A stretch of 64,000 bases of DNA. It comes from Rallus limicola. Its lineage: Eukaryota; Chordata; Aves; Gruiformes; Rallidae. A program made the position numbers and the translations under genes. The notes under the pieces were generated by a model, which was not told the origin of the DNA, ran no database searches, and saw nothing but the letters and a program-made list of their open reading frames with translations. The DNA lies in assembly GCA_022605955.1 (NCBI GenBank), contig JAKCOZ010000021.1, forward strand, positions 12,134,501 through 12,198,500, in the 5' to 3' direction. Numbering within the stretch: the stretch's first letter is position 1; every line of letters begins with the position of its first letter. Positions 55,401-64,000 of the stretch are shown here, in pieces.

Positions 55401-58400
55401 TAAGGATGCAATCAGTAGAGGCACAAGCAAGCAGCCCAGCCCAGCTCCCCCCAGCACCTCGCTCGCAGGTTTCCAAGTCTGCAGGAGGCTGTTGGCAGCA
55501 GATTATGCCTCAGCTCTACTCCTGCCTGTGTGTTTTGGGTAAACAAAGCACAGGACTTCCAGATACAAGCGGGTGACCTGACCTTACTTTAAGTCAGGGA
55601 AAGTACTCAGATAAAGATGAAAGAGTTCTCTCAGAGCTGCAGCTCCAGGAGATGATGCCCGAGTAAGCAGAAATGAGGTGAATGCAGGAACCCCCTGCCT
55701 CTTCCAGAGCTCTGCTCCTCAGCACACAGAGGTCCACGTGGCCTCCCTGCCACTACAAGCAGTCTGGATTATGTAGAGAGGGACACGCACAGATGGATTA
55801 AATAGGTATCTGGACACTTGGTCCAGGACCCCAACCCGCAGCAGCACTGGTGCCATCAAGCCTGGATGCGGCAACACCTGTCCCGATGAGGGGCAAGGAA
55901 GCAGCAGAGCTCTGAAAGCCGCAAAGCTTCCCCAAGGAGGACCACCTTTGTGTAACCACCCTTCTCCTGCACCTCTGCAGCGCTGCAGCCAAGAGCAAGC
56001 ACACCAACCGCCCCCCAGTGCATCCAAAAGCCACAGCACCGTGCAGTAACATCTCCGAGTGTGGCGACCGGCGATGGGCAACACGCAATCCGATAGGAAT
56101 TTTGGGTGAAGCCATCTTATTAGGTGAAATCACACAGGTTCTAAACCTTTATTACTGCAAATGTGGCAAGCTAAGAAACTGCTAATTGGTTACACACACT
56201 GTTCACACTGCACTGATTGGTTAGTAATTATAACGAGTTCTGATAAACAGATCTTATAGCTAAATATTGCCAGTTTACCTTTGATGCCTGAAAGTACCCA
56301 CACACCTATTTTGACCATCTTATTATGGTTGGTTCCATTACTCCCAAGTACCTTCCCATAACTGCTTCTTGGGTTAGGGTAGCCTGTAGTTCTATCAGAA
56401 GGTCGCTGTGTTTTGAGAAGGGGATTATTGAGTTCCTCAGAGCATGAGTAACTTTTCCCTGTCTCATGGGAACAGAAGGATATTGTCAGGGCTTAAGTCT
56501 TGGGAGAAGAGAGCTAGACCACTGGCAGGTCTGCTGCCTTCCCTGACATCTGAGTCTACCAAAGGCTGGTGGAAAGCCCAAGGGATGGGATCAGAACCCG
56601 TAAGCCATGCAATCTCAGTGCAGACCGTGCCACCTCAGCTCAGACAAGCCCCAGCAAGGCGTCTGGAACAAACTGAGGACGTTCCATCTTGATGCAAAAA
56701 CAAAAGCTTGAGCTGAACCACAGCACGTGACTCCTCCAGGCTATGGGCAAGGGGGAGGAAATATAAAAAAAATAATTAAAAAAAGGAGAAGTTGGAGAAG
56801 TTTTAAGGGCTCTGGCTTGACTTTTCTCCTCTGCAAACGCTGTGTTTGCTTTGAAACGTAATAAGCTTCAGAAACAAATTCAAACTCCAAATGAGGCACT
56901 TCAAACAAATACCGCTCCGTTCAAAGATCAGCTCTGATTATTTTCAATCTAGAGAAGTTAAGAGGAAAACTTAGCCAAATATTCAAAGTATTTTCAGCTA
57001 GTTAACCCATCAGCATTTCTCTATCACTCCATGGTTTGCTCAGTGGACTGTGGAGAGCCGTTAGCTGCTCAGTTTGTACATTACGTGGCATAAAAAGTAC
57101 CATCCAAGCTAACACATTTGAGGGAATTTCTGTATTGGGTGGGTTTAAGGTCTTTTTTTAAATACATAAAATGAACTAAGCCCTAACACTATGGTAAGAG
57201 GAACACCAACCTCCTCTTCTATTCTGATGGTTTCCAGCAGACATTAATAGATAATTCAGGTGGCCAACTAAAGTTGCATCATTTAAAAACCCTTAGCAGT
57301 GACTTTGCCCAGGATTATTTATCAGCACATTAAGAGGTGAAAATTTAAAGGTCATTTTATTGATTTTGATAACTGAAAACCCAAGTAACTGCAGCTGCCA
57401 TTCATTGATTATTAGATATACATGGCAGTAAAATATTTATACTGATCAGAAGTCAGTGAGAGATAAGACAAAAGCAAAGAAAGCACAAACTGTGCTCCCC
57501 AAACACCAGTTTTATGAAACCATGGTGCCAGGACCCAAATTCTCCTCATCATCAGCTCACCACAAGTGCTACTGTGAAGCACCAGCTGAGATCAGATCAA
57601 GAGGGATGTGAGGAAGAAGAGACACGGTATTATCCTCACACTTGGTGACACCCACACATGCATTCTGGAGATGATTCTGCCCCACAGATTAAAGTTTGAG
57701 AGATGTGGGAGCCTATGAGACACGCACAGGCTACTGCTCCACTGCAAGAAGGCTCGTGGCTTCTAGAGAAGCATTCATCTGACACATGGCTGTGGCAGCT
57801 GAGGAGGAGGAGAAGGATGCTCCCGCACAGAGCAGCTTTTAGTACCTCAGTGCGAGGCTCCTGGAGCCACTAGGCCACAAGACATGGATAGGTGATGGTG
57901 GCAGTTTTTTCCGTTCCTTTATGGCCCACGATAAGCAGGGTTCAAAGTCACCCCCAGCAGCTCCCTGCTCATCCGCTGCAGTCTCTGGAAGTCAGCAAGT
58001 TCCCAAAAAACACAGAGGCAGGCCTGGCCCCACACTGAGCCAGGGCTCAAAGCTGCTCCAGTTACCAGAAACGTCTCAAAAACGTTGAGTTACCAGAAAC
58101 GTCTCAAAAACCACAAAAACGATTGCTCCCAATGGCAGAGGGTCCAGGCGAGTGAATAGGGCTCATAACTAATTTCAGGCCTTTCCCCTGTGCCCTCCCC
58201 AAGCCTGACTTTGCAGGTTCACAGGTCTGGAAAAGACTGCCTGACTCAGGAAAACCAGCTGCATAATTGTGGGAGCGGGACAACAGGAGCCTGATCTCAG
58301 CAGCTGAAGCCTGTGTGGTTTTTCCCAGGTCTGTCTTTGGCATCCCACTCTCCCTCACACTGGAAAAGTAGGAAGAAGAACAAGTGAAAGAAGAACTTAA

Positions 58401-59874
58401 CTTGCTTCCCTCAGCCAAAAGTTTAAAATCACTGGGGTGAACCACCAGCTGTTGTTCTTGGTGGAGCTGATGAAACCCCAACATCCCTCAAAATTGAAGT
58501 AGCCTTAAAAATGCCTTAACCATTAACAGCTATCAATGCTCCCTGCATTTTCTATCAAGGTTTGTCCTCTATTACATGGGTCACTTTCCCCAAGAGGGAA
58601 ACCTCACCCAGCGATGGAAAGAATCAGCTGTGTGTATGCAGGCTCTCCCAAGTACACCTGATGTTACTGGTGAAAGCTCTGATCAAGAGGTAAATGGTTT
58701 GGGAATGGTAAGGGATGCAAACAGCAGCAAAAAGAAAAACCCCACCAAACTTTTGGGTTTTCAGTGGCAATCTTCTTCCCTGGGAAAGCTTCATGCAGTT
58801 GCCACCACGTAGGTTCTCCCACAGTGGGACCACCAGGACCCTCACATCACTTTTCTTGGTCTCCTCTGCCCCAGCCCCTCACTGCCCATCAAGAGCCCAA
58901 CCTGCCCGTGAGTCAGAGCATCCAGGCAAAGGAAACCTTTACACCAGCTTACCCAGCCCACAGGCTAAGAGCTGAGCTGTCCTGACCTGCAGCACGAGCA
59001 GTGCTCTGCCATCAGATACAGGGTGACTGCTAACCGCATCGATTTCATCTTCTTCCTTCTCAATTTTTTTTATACATCATCTAACCGAACAGATAAGCTC
59101 TGGCACCATCCTACTTGAGAGCCATTGATCCAGCACATGGTGACAGCAAAAGACTGGGGCACGGCCTGGCAGCAGCCACCACGACGTTATCTGGGGTGTC
59201 GGAGGAACAACTGAGCTAAATATTTGAGAAGAAAAAACCCAGCCCCACACACACAGCCACAGGGAAGCCCCACGAGCGAACAGAGCCCCAAAACAAAGCA
59301 AGGCCGGTGAAGACGCCCGTTTTAGCACAGCAGGTCTCTGCGGGACCCCTCAGCGCTGGGCTCTTCCCAGCCGTGCCCCGGCCAGGCCGCCAGCGCATCC
59401 TCCACCCGGGGGGCACAGCCACCGGCACCGGGAAATGCGGGGCCAGGACACCTGCGGCAGCTCCGGCGGGTCCCCGCGGGGGGCACCGGGCCGGGGCAGG
59501 GCAACCCCCGGCTGGTGCAGCCGAGTGAGAGCCCCGGGCACGCCCCCAGGGCTCAGCCGGCTCGCCCCGGGCCGTGCCCCAGCTCCCCCCACCCCACACG
59601 CCGCCTCAGCAGCCGGGCGCGCCCGGCTCTCGCCCCCCACCCCCGGTGCACGTGCGGCGGCTCGGCCCCGGTGCGCGTCTCAACCCTCGCTCCCGGTGCG
59701 CCCGCCGCATCCGCGGTGCGCACGCCCCGGGGCTGGCCCCCGAGCCACGTCCCTACCCCTACCCCTGTCCCTGTCCCTCCAGCCCCGACGCGCAGCCCCG
59801 CTCCCATCCCGGCGCCTCCGGCAGCGCCGTCACCTCACCTTGGGGTCCCTGAAGACGCACGGCTCCTGCTCCAT
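40361..59874 (-). CDS. ADA: Adenosine deaminase, whole coding span (11 coding exons)
   Basis: ADA hydrolyses adenosine and deoxyadenosine to inosine and deoxyinosine in purine salvage, mainly in the cytosol, and is a zinc-dependent TIM-barrel enzyme. The coding sequence joins 59874-59839, 52572-52511, 49373-49251, 49092-48949, 48117-48002, 45848-45724, 43523-43452, 43146-43045, 42345-42278, 41822-41693 and 40462-40361. All introns are GT-AG and phases agree. The product is 359 residues (human 363). Exon lengths 62, 123, 144, 116, 72, 102 and 130 match the human gene; exon 6 is one codon shorter and exon 9 one longer. Zinc ligands and catalytic residues are present: HLHLDG (His16, His18), TVHAGE (His214, Glu217), GHGYH (His238) and NTDDP (Asp296, Asp297). 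No frameshift or stop is seen. Confidence 0.98.
41612..41637 (+). repeat. A-rich simple repeat in ADA intron 10
   Basis: A-run interrupted by single T residues, just outside the exon 10 donor. Confidence 0.8.
41693..41822 (-). CDS. ADA: ADA coding exon 10
   Basis: 130 bp, the same as human. Encodes [18 protein letters not shown] and [11 protein letters not shown]. It contains the two adjacent aspartates (296-297) that bind zinc and position the attacking water. Acceptor 'cccttacag', donor 'gtg|gtaagt'. Confidence 0.97.
42278..42345 (-). CDS. ADA: ADA coding exon 9
   Basis: 68 bp, one codon longer than human. Encodes [22 protein letters not shown]. The CPWSSYLTG signature of the ADA active-site rim is intact. 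Acceptor 'cccaaacag', donor 'aca|gtaagt'. Confidence 0.96.
43045..43146 (-). CDS. ADA: ADA coding exon 8
   Basis: 102 bp. Encodes [19 protein letters not shown] and on to KMHFE. It contains the catalytic His238 in GHGYH. Acceptor 'gttctctag', donor 'gag|gtaagg'. Confidence 0.96.
43452..43523 (-). CDS. ADA: ADA coding exon 7
   Basis: 72 bp. Encodes [19 protein letters not shown] and then AMIKE. It carries zinc ligand His214 and proton donor Glu217 in HAGE. Acceptor 'gctttgcag', donor 'gag|gtatga'. Too short to stand out as an open frame. Confidence 0.96.
45724..45848 (-). CDS. ADA: ADA coding exon 6
   Basis: 125 bp, one codon shorter than human. Encodes [22 protein letters not shown] and a variable loop ending KKAYE. 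Acceptor 'cctcttctag'. The donor 'gag|gttggt' departs from the consensus, but no better in-frame donor lies nearby. Confidence 0.95.
48002..48117 (-). CDS. ADA: ADA coding exon 5
   Basis: 116 bp, the same as human. Encodes [20 protein letters not shown] and then [11 protein letters not shown]. Acceptor 'cttctctgcag', donor 'ccaa|gtaatg'. Confidence 0.96.
48949..49092 (-). CDS. ADA: ADA coding exon 4
   Basis: 144 bp, the same as human. Encodes [34 protein letters not shown] and [18 protein letters not shown] is a highly conserved ADA strand. Acceptor 'cgtccctgcag', donor 'ccga|gtaagt'. The intron to exon 3 is only 158 bp. Confidence 0.97.
49251..49373 (-). CDS. ADA: ADA coding exon 3
   Basis: 123 bp, the same as human. 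Encodes [19 protein letters not shown], then [19 protein letters not shown]. The FNYYMPAI stretch is an ADA family signature. Acceptor 'cttcatttccag', donor 'attgc|gtaagt'. Confidence 0.96.
52511..52572 (-). CDS. ADA: ADA coding exon 2
   Basis: 62 bp, the same as human. Encodes [20 protein letters not shown]. It provides zinc ligands His16 and His18 (HxHLDG). Acceptor 'catctcattgcag', donor 'gcaa|gtgagt'. Confidence 0.97.
54614..55111 (+). mobile_element. CR1 LINE with internal deletion
   Basis: The left part has the CR1 segment 'gaaagctctgcagagagacc', 'ctggacaggctggagcgatg' and 'aacaaggccaagtgctgggt'. At about 54777 it jumps to the 3' part ('ctctacaactacctgcaagg', 'ggaaatggtttcaaactgca'). 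It ends 'tgattctatgattcta'. Several hundred bases of the usual CR1 are missing at the jump. It lies antisense to ADA in intron 1. Confidence 0.93.
56060..56548 (-). mobile_element. Endogenous retrovirus solo LTR
   Basis: A 489-bp element begins TGTGGCGACC and ends CCCTGACA on the + strand, that is TGTC...CACA on the - strand. It is flanked by a 6-bp target duplication (tccgag before, tctgag after; the one difference is a CpG transition). On the - strand it has a TATA-like TATAAGA (56258-56252) and AATAAA (56153-56148) about 100 bases on, in U3-R-U5 order. No internal viral genes are present. A 6-bp duplication is typical of class II (ERVK/alpharetrovirus-like) elements; the exact family is not recognised. 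Confidence 0.85.
58063..58113 (+). repeat. Short direct repeat
   Basis: 'gttaccagaaacgtctcaaa' plus a few bases occurs twice, about 28 bp apart. Confidence 0.75.
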
Positions 59875-60170
59875 GCTGCTGCTATTGCCGCTGCTGCTAC
59901 TGCTGCCCCCGGTACTCGGCTCCGCGGCTCCCCGTCTGCCCCGCCCCGCCCCGCCGGCCTCACCCGCCCCCTGCCGGGCCCGCCCCGCCCAGCGCCGAGC
60001 ACCGCGGCATCCCGGCGGGCAGGGGCGGCTCCGGCACCTCCGAGTTCCCGGAATCAGCCCGGTAATGCCCGTGTATCCCCCCAACACCCCCGGCTCGCGT
60101 TTCCTCCGGAGCCCGGGCACAGCCCCTCCTTCCTCCCGTGGCATGGAAGGAGAAGGTGAGGCGGTACAGC
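59330..60170 (-). promoter_or_regulatory. ADA: ADA promoter CpG island
   Basis: GC- and CpG-rich DNA surrounds exon 1. On the - strand, upstream of the start codon, several GC boxes of the GGGGCGGGG type lie at about 59940-59956, 59961-59975 and 59979-59990. No TATA box is seen. This agrees with the known TATA-less, Sp1-dependent promoter of mammalian ADA. Confidence 0.8.
59839..59874 (-). CDS. ADA: ADA coding exon 1 (start codon)
   Basis: Twelve codons [12 protein letters not shown], then donor 'aag|gtgagg'. Human exon 1 has 11 codons ending DKPK. The start is chosen because it is the only ATG in frame before this donor and lies at the expected position. The 5' UTR just before it is a run of AGC-type triplets (to about 59910). 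Confidence 0.93.
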
Positions 60171-63113
60171 CACAGCTCAGCCCTTACACGGGGAAGGTCG
60201 CCTCCTGCTCCGATCGCAGGCTTAAATCAACACAGCAATATATAGCTTTTAATCTAAAAAGTACCTAATCGTTTGGTTTAGGAGCGATGGTCCCACACCC
60301 CCTTTCCTGCTTACAGAGCTGCTGTCCCAAGACTGCTTGTTTGGTCTGATGGCTTTCTGGACTTGTTTGGTTCACCATTTAGCACCTGCACACTCATCTT
60401 CAAGCTCTGTTGCTTATTTTTAGTGGCCTGGCCACGTGTTACTCTGCCCCTCTGCCTGCAGCCAGCCGCTCCCATAGGTGATGCTCACAGCAGCCCATGT
60501 CCTGGGGCAGAAAGTCCTGGTCCTCCTCACCAAGCAGGGCTGGAGAAAGCAGAGCTTTCAGCTGCTCCAGTCTTAAAGCACCTGCAAAATCGCACCCATT
60601 CAGCTAAGGGCAAATCTGTGAGGTGGAACCAGCCCCCAAAATGAGCTTTGAGGACCCTACCTTGGGTCCTTGTGCAGCCCTGATGAGATGAGGTCTAAGC
60701 CACGTGGAAGGTGCTGAGCAGGCAGGTGGTGTTTCCAAAGTCACTTCAGGGTCAAGGATCCCAGCTTTGCTCCACATGGCTGGAGCCCACCTGCCTGGGC
60801 AAGGCCACCCCTTAGACCACAGGCAGGGTCCATGGGGAGCCCTGTTGTATCAATGTAAAATACTCAGTGTGATTGGCTCTGGCACACACGCAGGGAAAGC
60901 ACTTGGGGCTGTAGGTGTGAACACTAACCACAAATAGCTGGAAAATAATGCTTGCTCTTCTGCTTCCCCAGCTGTGTTTACACCAGAGGGACACTGTTTG
61001 TGGAAGCTGGCAGCAGGGGTTCAGCTACTCTGGAGCCCTTTCTGCAAGGACAGGCAGGGCTGGGCGCTCCTCCAGCCCGGTGCTGCCCCAGCAAGGTTAC
61101 ATGAAACAGCCCAGGGAAGGAGCAGTACCAAAGGTGGAGGCTGCAACTTGGTGCTAGGCACTGCTTAGTAAGCACAGGACGCACCACCACATGCTCATTG
61201 CTCCACAGGAAAATGTCACTGGCATCCCTTGTCACTCCTCCCCAGCTTTGCCATGAGAGCAGCGATGGAATTCCTGCCCCAAAGCCAAACAGACATTGAG
61301 AAAACAGCAGCTTTTCAGCTCAAATCCCAAGGGCATTTGGGTATGTGCACTGCAGCGGTGCCCGTGGGAAAAGCACAGGGCTTGGCTGGGGAGGAAAGTT
61401 CATCAACATGTTCTCTTTTATTAAGTACCACCTTTCACAGATGCCCTGACTGCATCCATACTGTAGAGATGAAAGCACATTAGCCACAGTTAACTGGCAA
61501 AAAATACTTTACAAAATAGCTCCTGGCAGGGGAAAATAACCCTTAGCTGCCAAACAGAGTGCCAGCGCTGCTCAGGGCTTTCAGGAGCCCGTGGGATGGA
61601 GCAGCACTAAACCAGGCTCATGGGAAACCAGTGGGAATAAGCATCAGGTATTTTAAGCACTAAGAGTTGTGATTTCTGGAGTCACCAAAACACTTTCCAG
61701 ACTCCCAAAGGTTTGAAGGTGCTGAATTTGGGTCAAGCTGCCCTGAGTGTGCACAGAGGGCCTGGGCAGGAATAAATTGCTTGAGCATGCAGATTGGAAA
61801 CTGGGTGGGAAAGCATCCCTAGGCAAGGTGAGCCGTGGCTCACGTGGACCAGTTCACCTCCACATCACAGGCTTTTTCAGTAGCCACTTGAAAAATATGT
61901 CTATTTTGCCTGGACAATGTCCCACAATATCACATGTTTGAGGTCTGACTCCTGCTTCAAAGCATCTATGGCATAAATGGTCCCAGTGTGAATACAGGGA
62001 GCTTTCTAATGGTCTTTTGTGAGCACAGCCCGGCTGGATGCGTCACCTACACTGGAAGGACAGAGGTCAGTCAGAGCCTTTATTTGAGATTAAAGGGAAT
62101 TACAAGGTAAAACATAGCACATGGGCAATTTCCTGCCAGGAGAAGAGTTGTTAGCAAAGGTCAGAAAGAGGTAAATGAAGCTGAACTGGCCCCACTGAAT
62201 AGGAGTGATGTGCTAAGGGGTTTTGATGGGGGTTTTTTTCTGCTTAGCAATTACATGTGAGCTGCAAACTCAGCTCTTCCCAGGAGTGTCAACACCAGGA
62301 CCACATAGTGCACTCATTGCACACAACTGTGCTGCAGAGCCTTAGAAATAAGGCTTGGGCTGACTTTGACCTGACCCTGATCCACTTTATCCATCATTAC
62401 CACTGGCTTAATTGGGTGGTTGCAACAACTGCTGTACTGTTGACATGAAGGTTTTCCTGCAGAGGCCACTGCATCCCTCTGCAGCCAGAAGACTCAACAG
62501 CAGGAGCCTGTTATTTAATGGTTGATAGCAATTCCCCACCTGGGAAGCCAAGGGGGCACAGACAGGGACCTCTGTTCCACCCTTGGTTAGATGTTTGTGT
62601 CAGCCCAATGCTCCAGACCTCGTTTGCTTTCCCTTCCATTTTGGTCATACCTTTGAGTCACTTATAAAGACAGAGAGCCCTGTGCTGGGCTCAGCTTTGA
62701 GGAACAGTGCTTTTTGAAGTGGAGAAGACACCAAACCCCTCCTTGTCCTTTCAGCATGACAGATGCTTCCCAGAGCCTTGCTGTTAGGAATAAGTGCCAG
62801 ACTACTCATGGGGAGGACATGGTTAGGAGAGGCCCTGGTGTGATATTGCACACTCTGTTCACATCTCAGAACTGAGCCCCTCTCGTGACCCAGGCAGCAG
62901 AGGAAGGGGCAGTCCCAGACACACAGGCAGGAGGCTGCACAACTGGGCAGCTGCAGGAGCATTGGATCTACTGCTTCCCCACAGCTGCTGGGGCATCTGT
63001 GACCAGCACACCCACAACAGGGCTGGGGGATGAAAGAAGCACCCCGGGTCACATTGCCATGTGTGGAAGCCACCACAGGGATGGTAAGAGGGGCAAGAGC
63101 ACATCTCATGCTT
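60171..63113. other. Upstream of ADA, no gene recognised
   Basis: No exon with recognisable homology, RNA gene or clear mobile element is seen. In human the next genes on this side are CCN5 and KCNK15; no exon of either was recognised here. Confidence 0.45.
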
Positions 63114-63480
63114 GAATCACGGAATCACAAGGTTGGAAAAGACCTTTAAGCTCATCAAGTCCAACTGTTCCCATCCTATGCTGAACTCTATCCCTGAGCA
63201 CCTCATCTACCCGTCTGTTAAACACATCCAGGGATGGTGACTCAGCCCCCTCCCTGGGCAGCCTGTGCCAGGCCCTGACAACTCTGTGAAAAATTTTTTC
63301 CTAACATCTGCTCTGACCTTGCCCTTGCACAGCTTGAGCACATTGCCCCTTGTCCCATCTCCTGTCCCCTGGCTGAAGATACCATCACCCACATCTCTAC
63401 ACCCTCCTGTCAGGGCAGTGTAGGCAGTGATAAGGTCTCCCCTCAGCCTCCTCTTCTCCAGGCTTAAGGTGGTCCAGCCA
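63114..63480 (-). mobile_element. CR1 LINE, 5'-truncated 3' end
   Basis: Reverse-strand CR1: 'gaatcacggaatcacaaggt', 'ggttggaaaagacctttaag', 'ctccctgggcagcctgtgcc' and 'cctcttctccaggcttaa'. The 3' terminus is at the low-coordinate end. The subfamily differs from the others in the window, with a longer 3' UTR-like segment. Confidence 0.93.
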
Positions 63481-64000
63481 AGTGCAAGGCACCACATGAG
63501 GATGCTCTGGGGGACAAACTGCTCAGCTACAGCCTGCCCACAGCTCCCATCTCTGCTGCTGGTTAGGAAAACTCCAGCAGCAGAGTCAGGGTAAAGCTGA
63601 TCTTGGAAGATATTCCTGTGTGTATTTCCCAGGGGCTATATTAAAACCTGCTCCCTTTCTCGTGCTCCCACAGGTTAAGCCCAGCTGTGTGTCAGGGCTG
63701 CTGAACATCCACAAAGAGCTTTTCCAAAAAGACTAAACAACTGCTTATGCTGGGCTCACATTTTCAAGGAAAAAAAAAACAACCCACACTTCTCTTTGAT
63801 TTGGGGCTTTTTATGCCTTTTTTTTTTTTAAAACCAGATAACAAAGTGTCACACCACAGCCTATTGTACTTGGCTAAGAGGGGACAAAGTGTTTAGATTA
63901 ATTCTATGGTAAGGGATTATAAGTGCTGATGTCCCACACAGCCACCACGTACTGCCAGACTGGGCATTTCTGCAAGAGTGGATGGTCTCAGCCCAAAAAT
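63481..64000. other. Non-coding stretch
   Basis: Nothing recognised apart from short A and T runs at about 63770 and 63820. Confidence 0.45.

Larger units (their letters stand above)
52573..59838 (-). other. ADA: ADA intron 1
   Basis: A 7.3-kb intron, the largest in the gene. The human gene also has its largest intron here, and it holds a T-cell enhancer; I cannot recognise that enhancer by eye. The intron contains a CR1 (54614-55111), a solo LTR (56060-56548) and a short direct repeat near 58063-58112. The stretches 52573-54613, 55112-56059 and 56549-59330 hold nothing else I recognise. Confidence 0.85.

Noticed and set aside
59435..60268. 277- and 214-codon frames over the ADA promoter
   Set aside because: CpG-island composition keeps several frames open at once; products are low-complexity Pro/Ala/Arg and antisense to ADA exon 1.

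Overview
The window looks like avian nuclear DNA. It carries several CR1 retrotransposon 3' ends with the typical ATTCTRTG-type terminus, an endogenous-retrovirus solo LTR, and vertebrate genes with introns. No tRNA, CRISPR or bacterial-type feature was seen. The species cannot be named from the sequence.

Two genes are recognised and they converge. On the + strand are the two coding exons of PKIG, the gamma inhibitor of cAMP-dependent protein kinase. They are present twice (26029-26626 and 35157-35754), about 9.1 kb apart and about 99% identical by eye. On the - strand is a complete adenosine deaminase gene (ADA) with 11 coding exons. It runs from the start codon at 59874, inside a GC-rich TATA-less promoter island, to the stop codon at 40361. 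It encodes 359 residues, and every zinc-binding and catalytic motif I looked for is intact. PKIG next to ADA in convergent orientation matches the order I know from human chromosome 20q13.

Layout: 1-24216 is non-coding, probably PKIG 5' intron or intergenic DNA, with CR1 pieces and one candidate non-coding exon at 18958-19025. The stretch 24217-36774 is a mosaic of six directly repeated blocks (called A to F here) that includes both PKIG copies. The order is A1 B1 C1 A2 D1 E1 F1, then a 28S rRNA pseudogene fused to a CR1 3' end, then B2 C2 A3 D2, unique DNA, F2 B3, unique DNA, E2. Next, 36775-40348 is the PKIG-ADA intergenic region with one CR1. ADA occupies 40349 to about 59990; its first intron holds a CR1 and a solo LTR with a 6-bp target duplication. 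The stretch from 60170 to 64000 lies upstream of ADA, with a CR1 on the - strand and no recognised gene.

The most notable observation is the 28S-CR1 chimera (27857-30393). Both parts lie in the same orientation, the CR1 3' terminus is at the 3' end, and the paralogous junction F2-B3 (33130-33145) preserves the uninterrupted site. This is what is expected if a CR1 reverse transcriptase primed on CR1 RNA and then jumped to 28S rRNA. The duplication mosaic may be a true recent rearrangement or partly an assembly artefact; read depth and long reads would decide.
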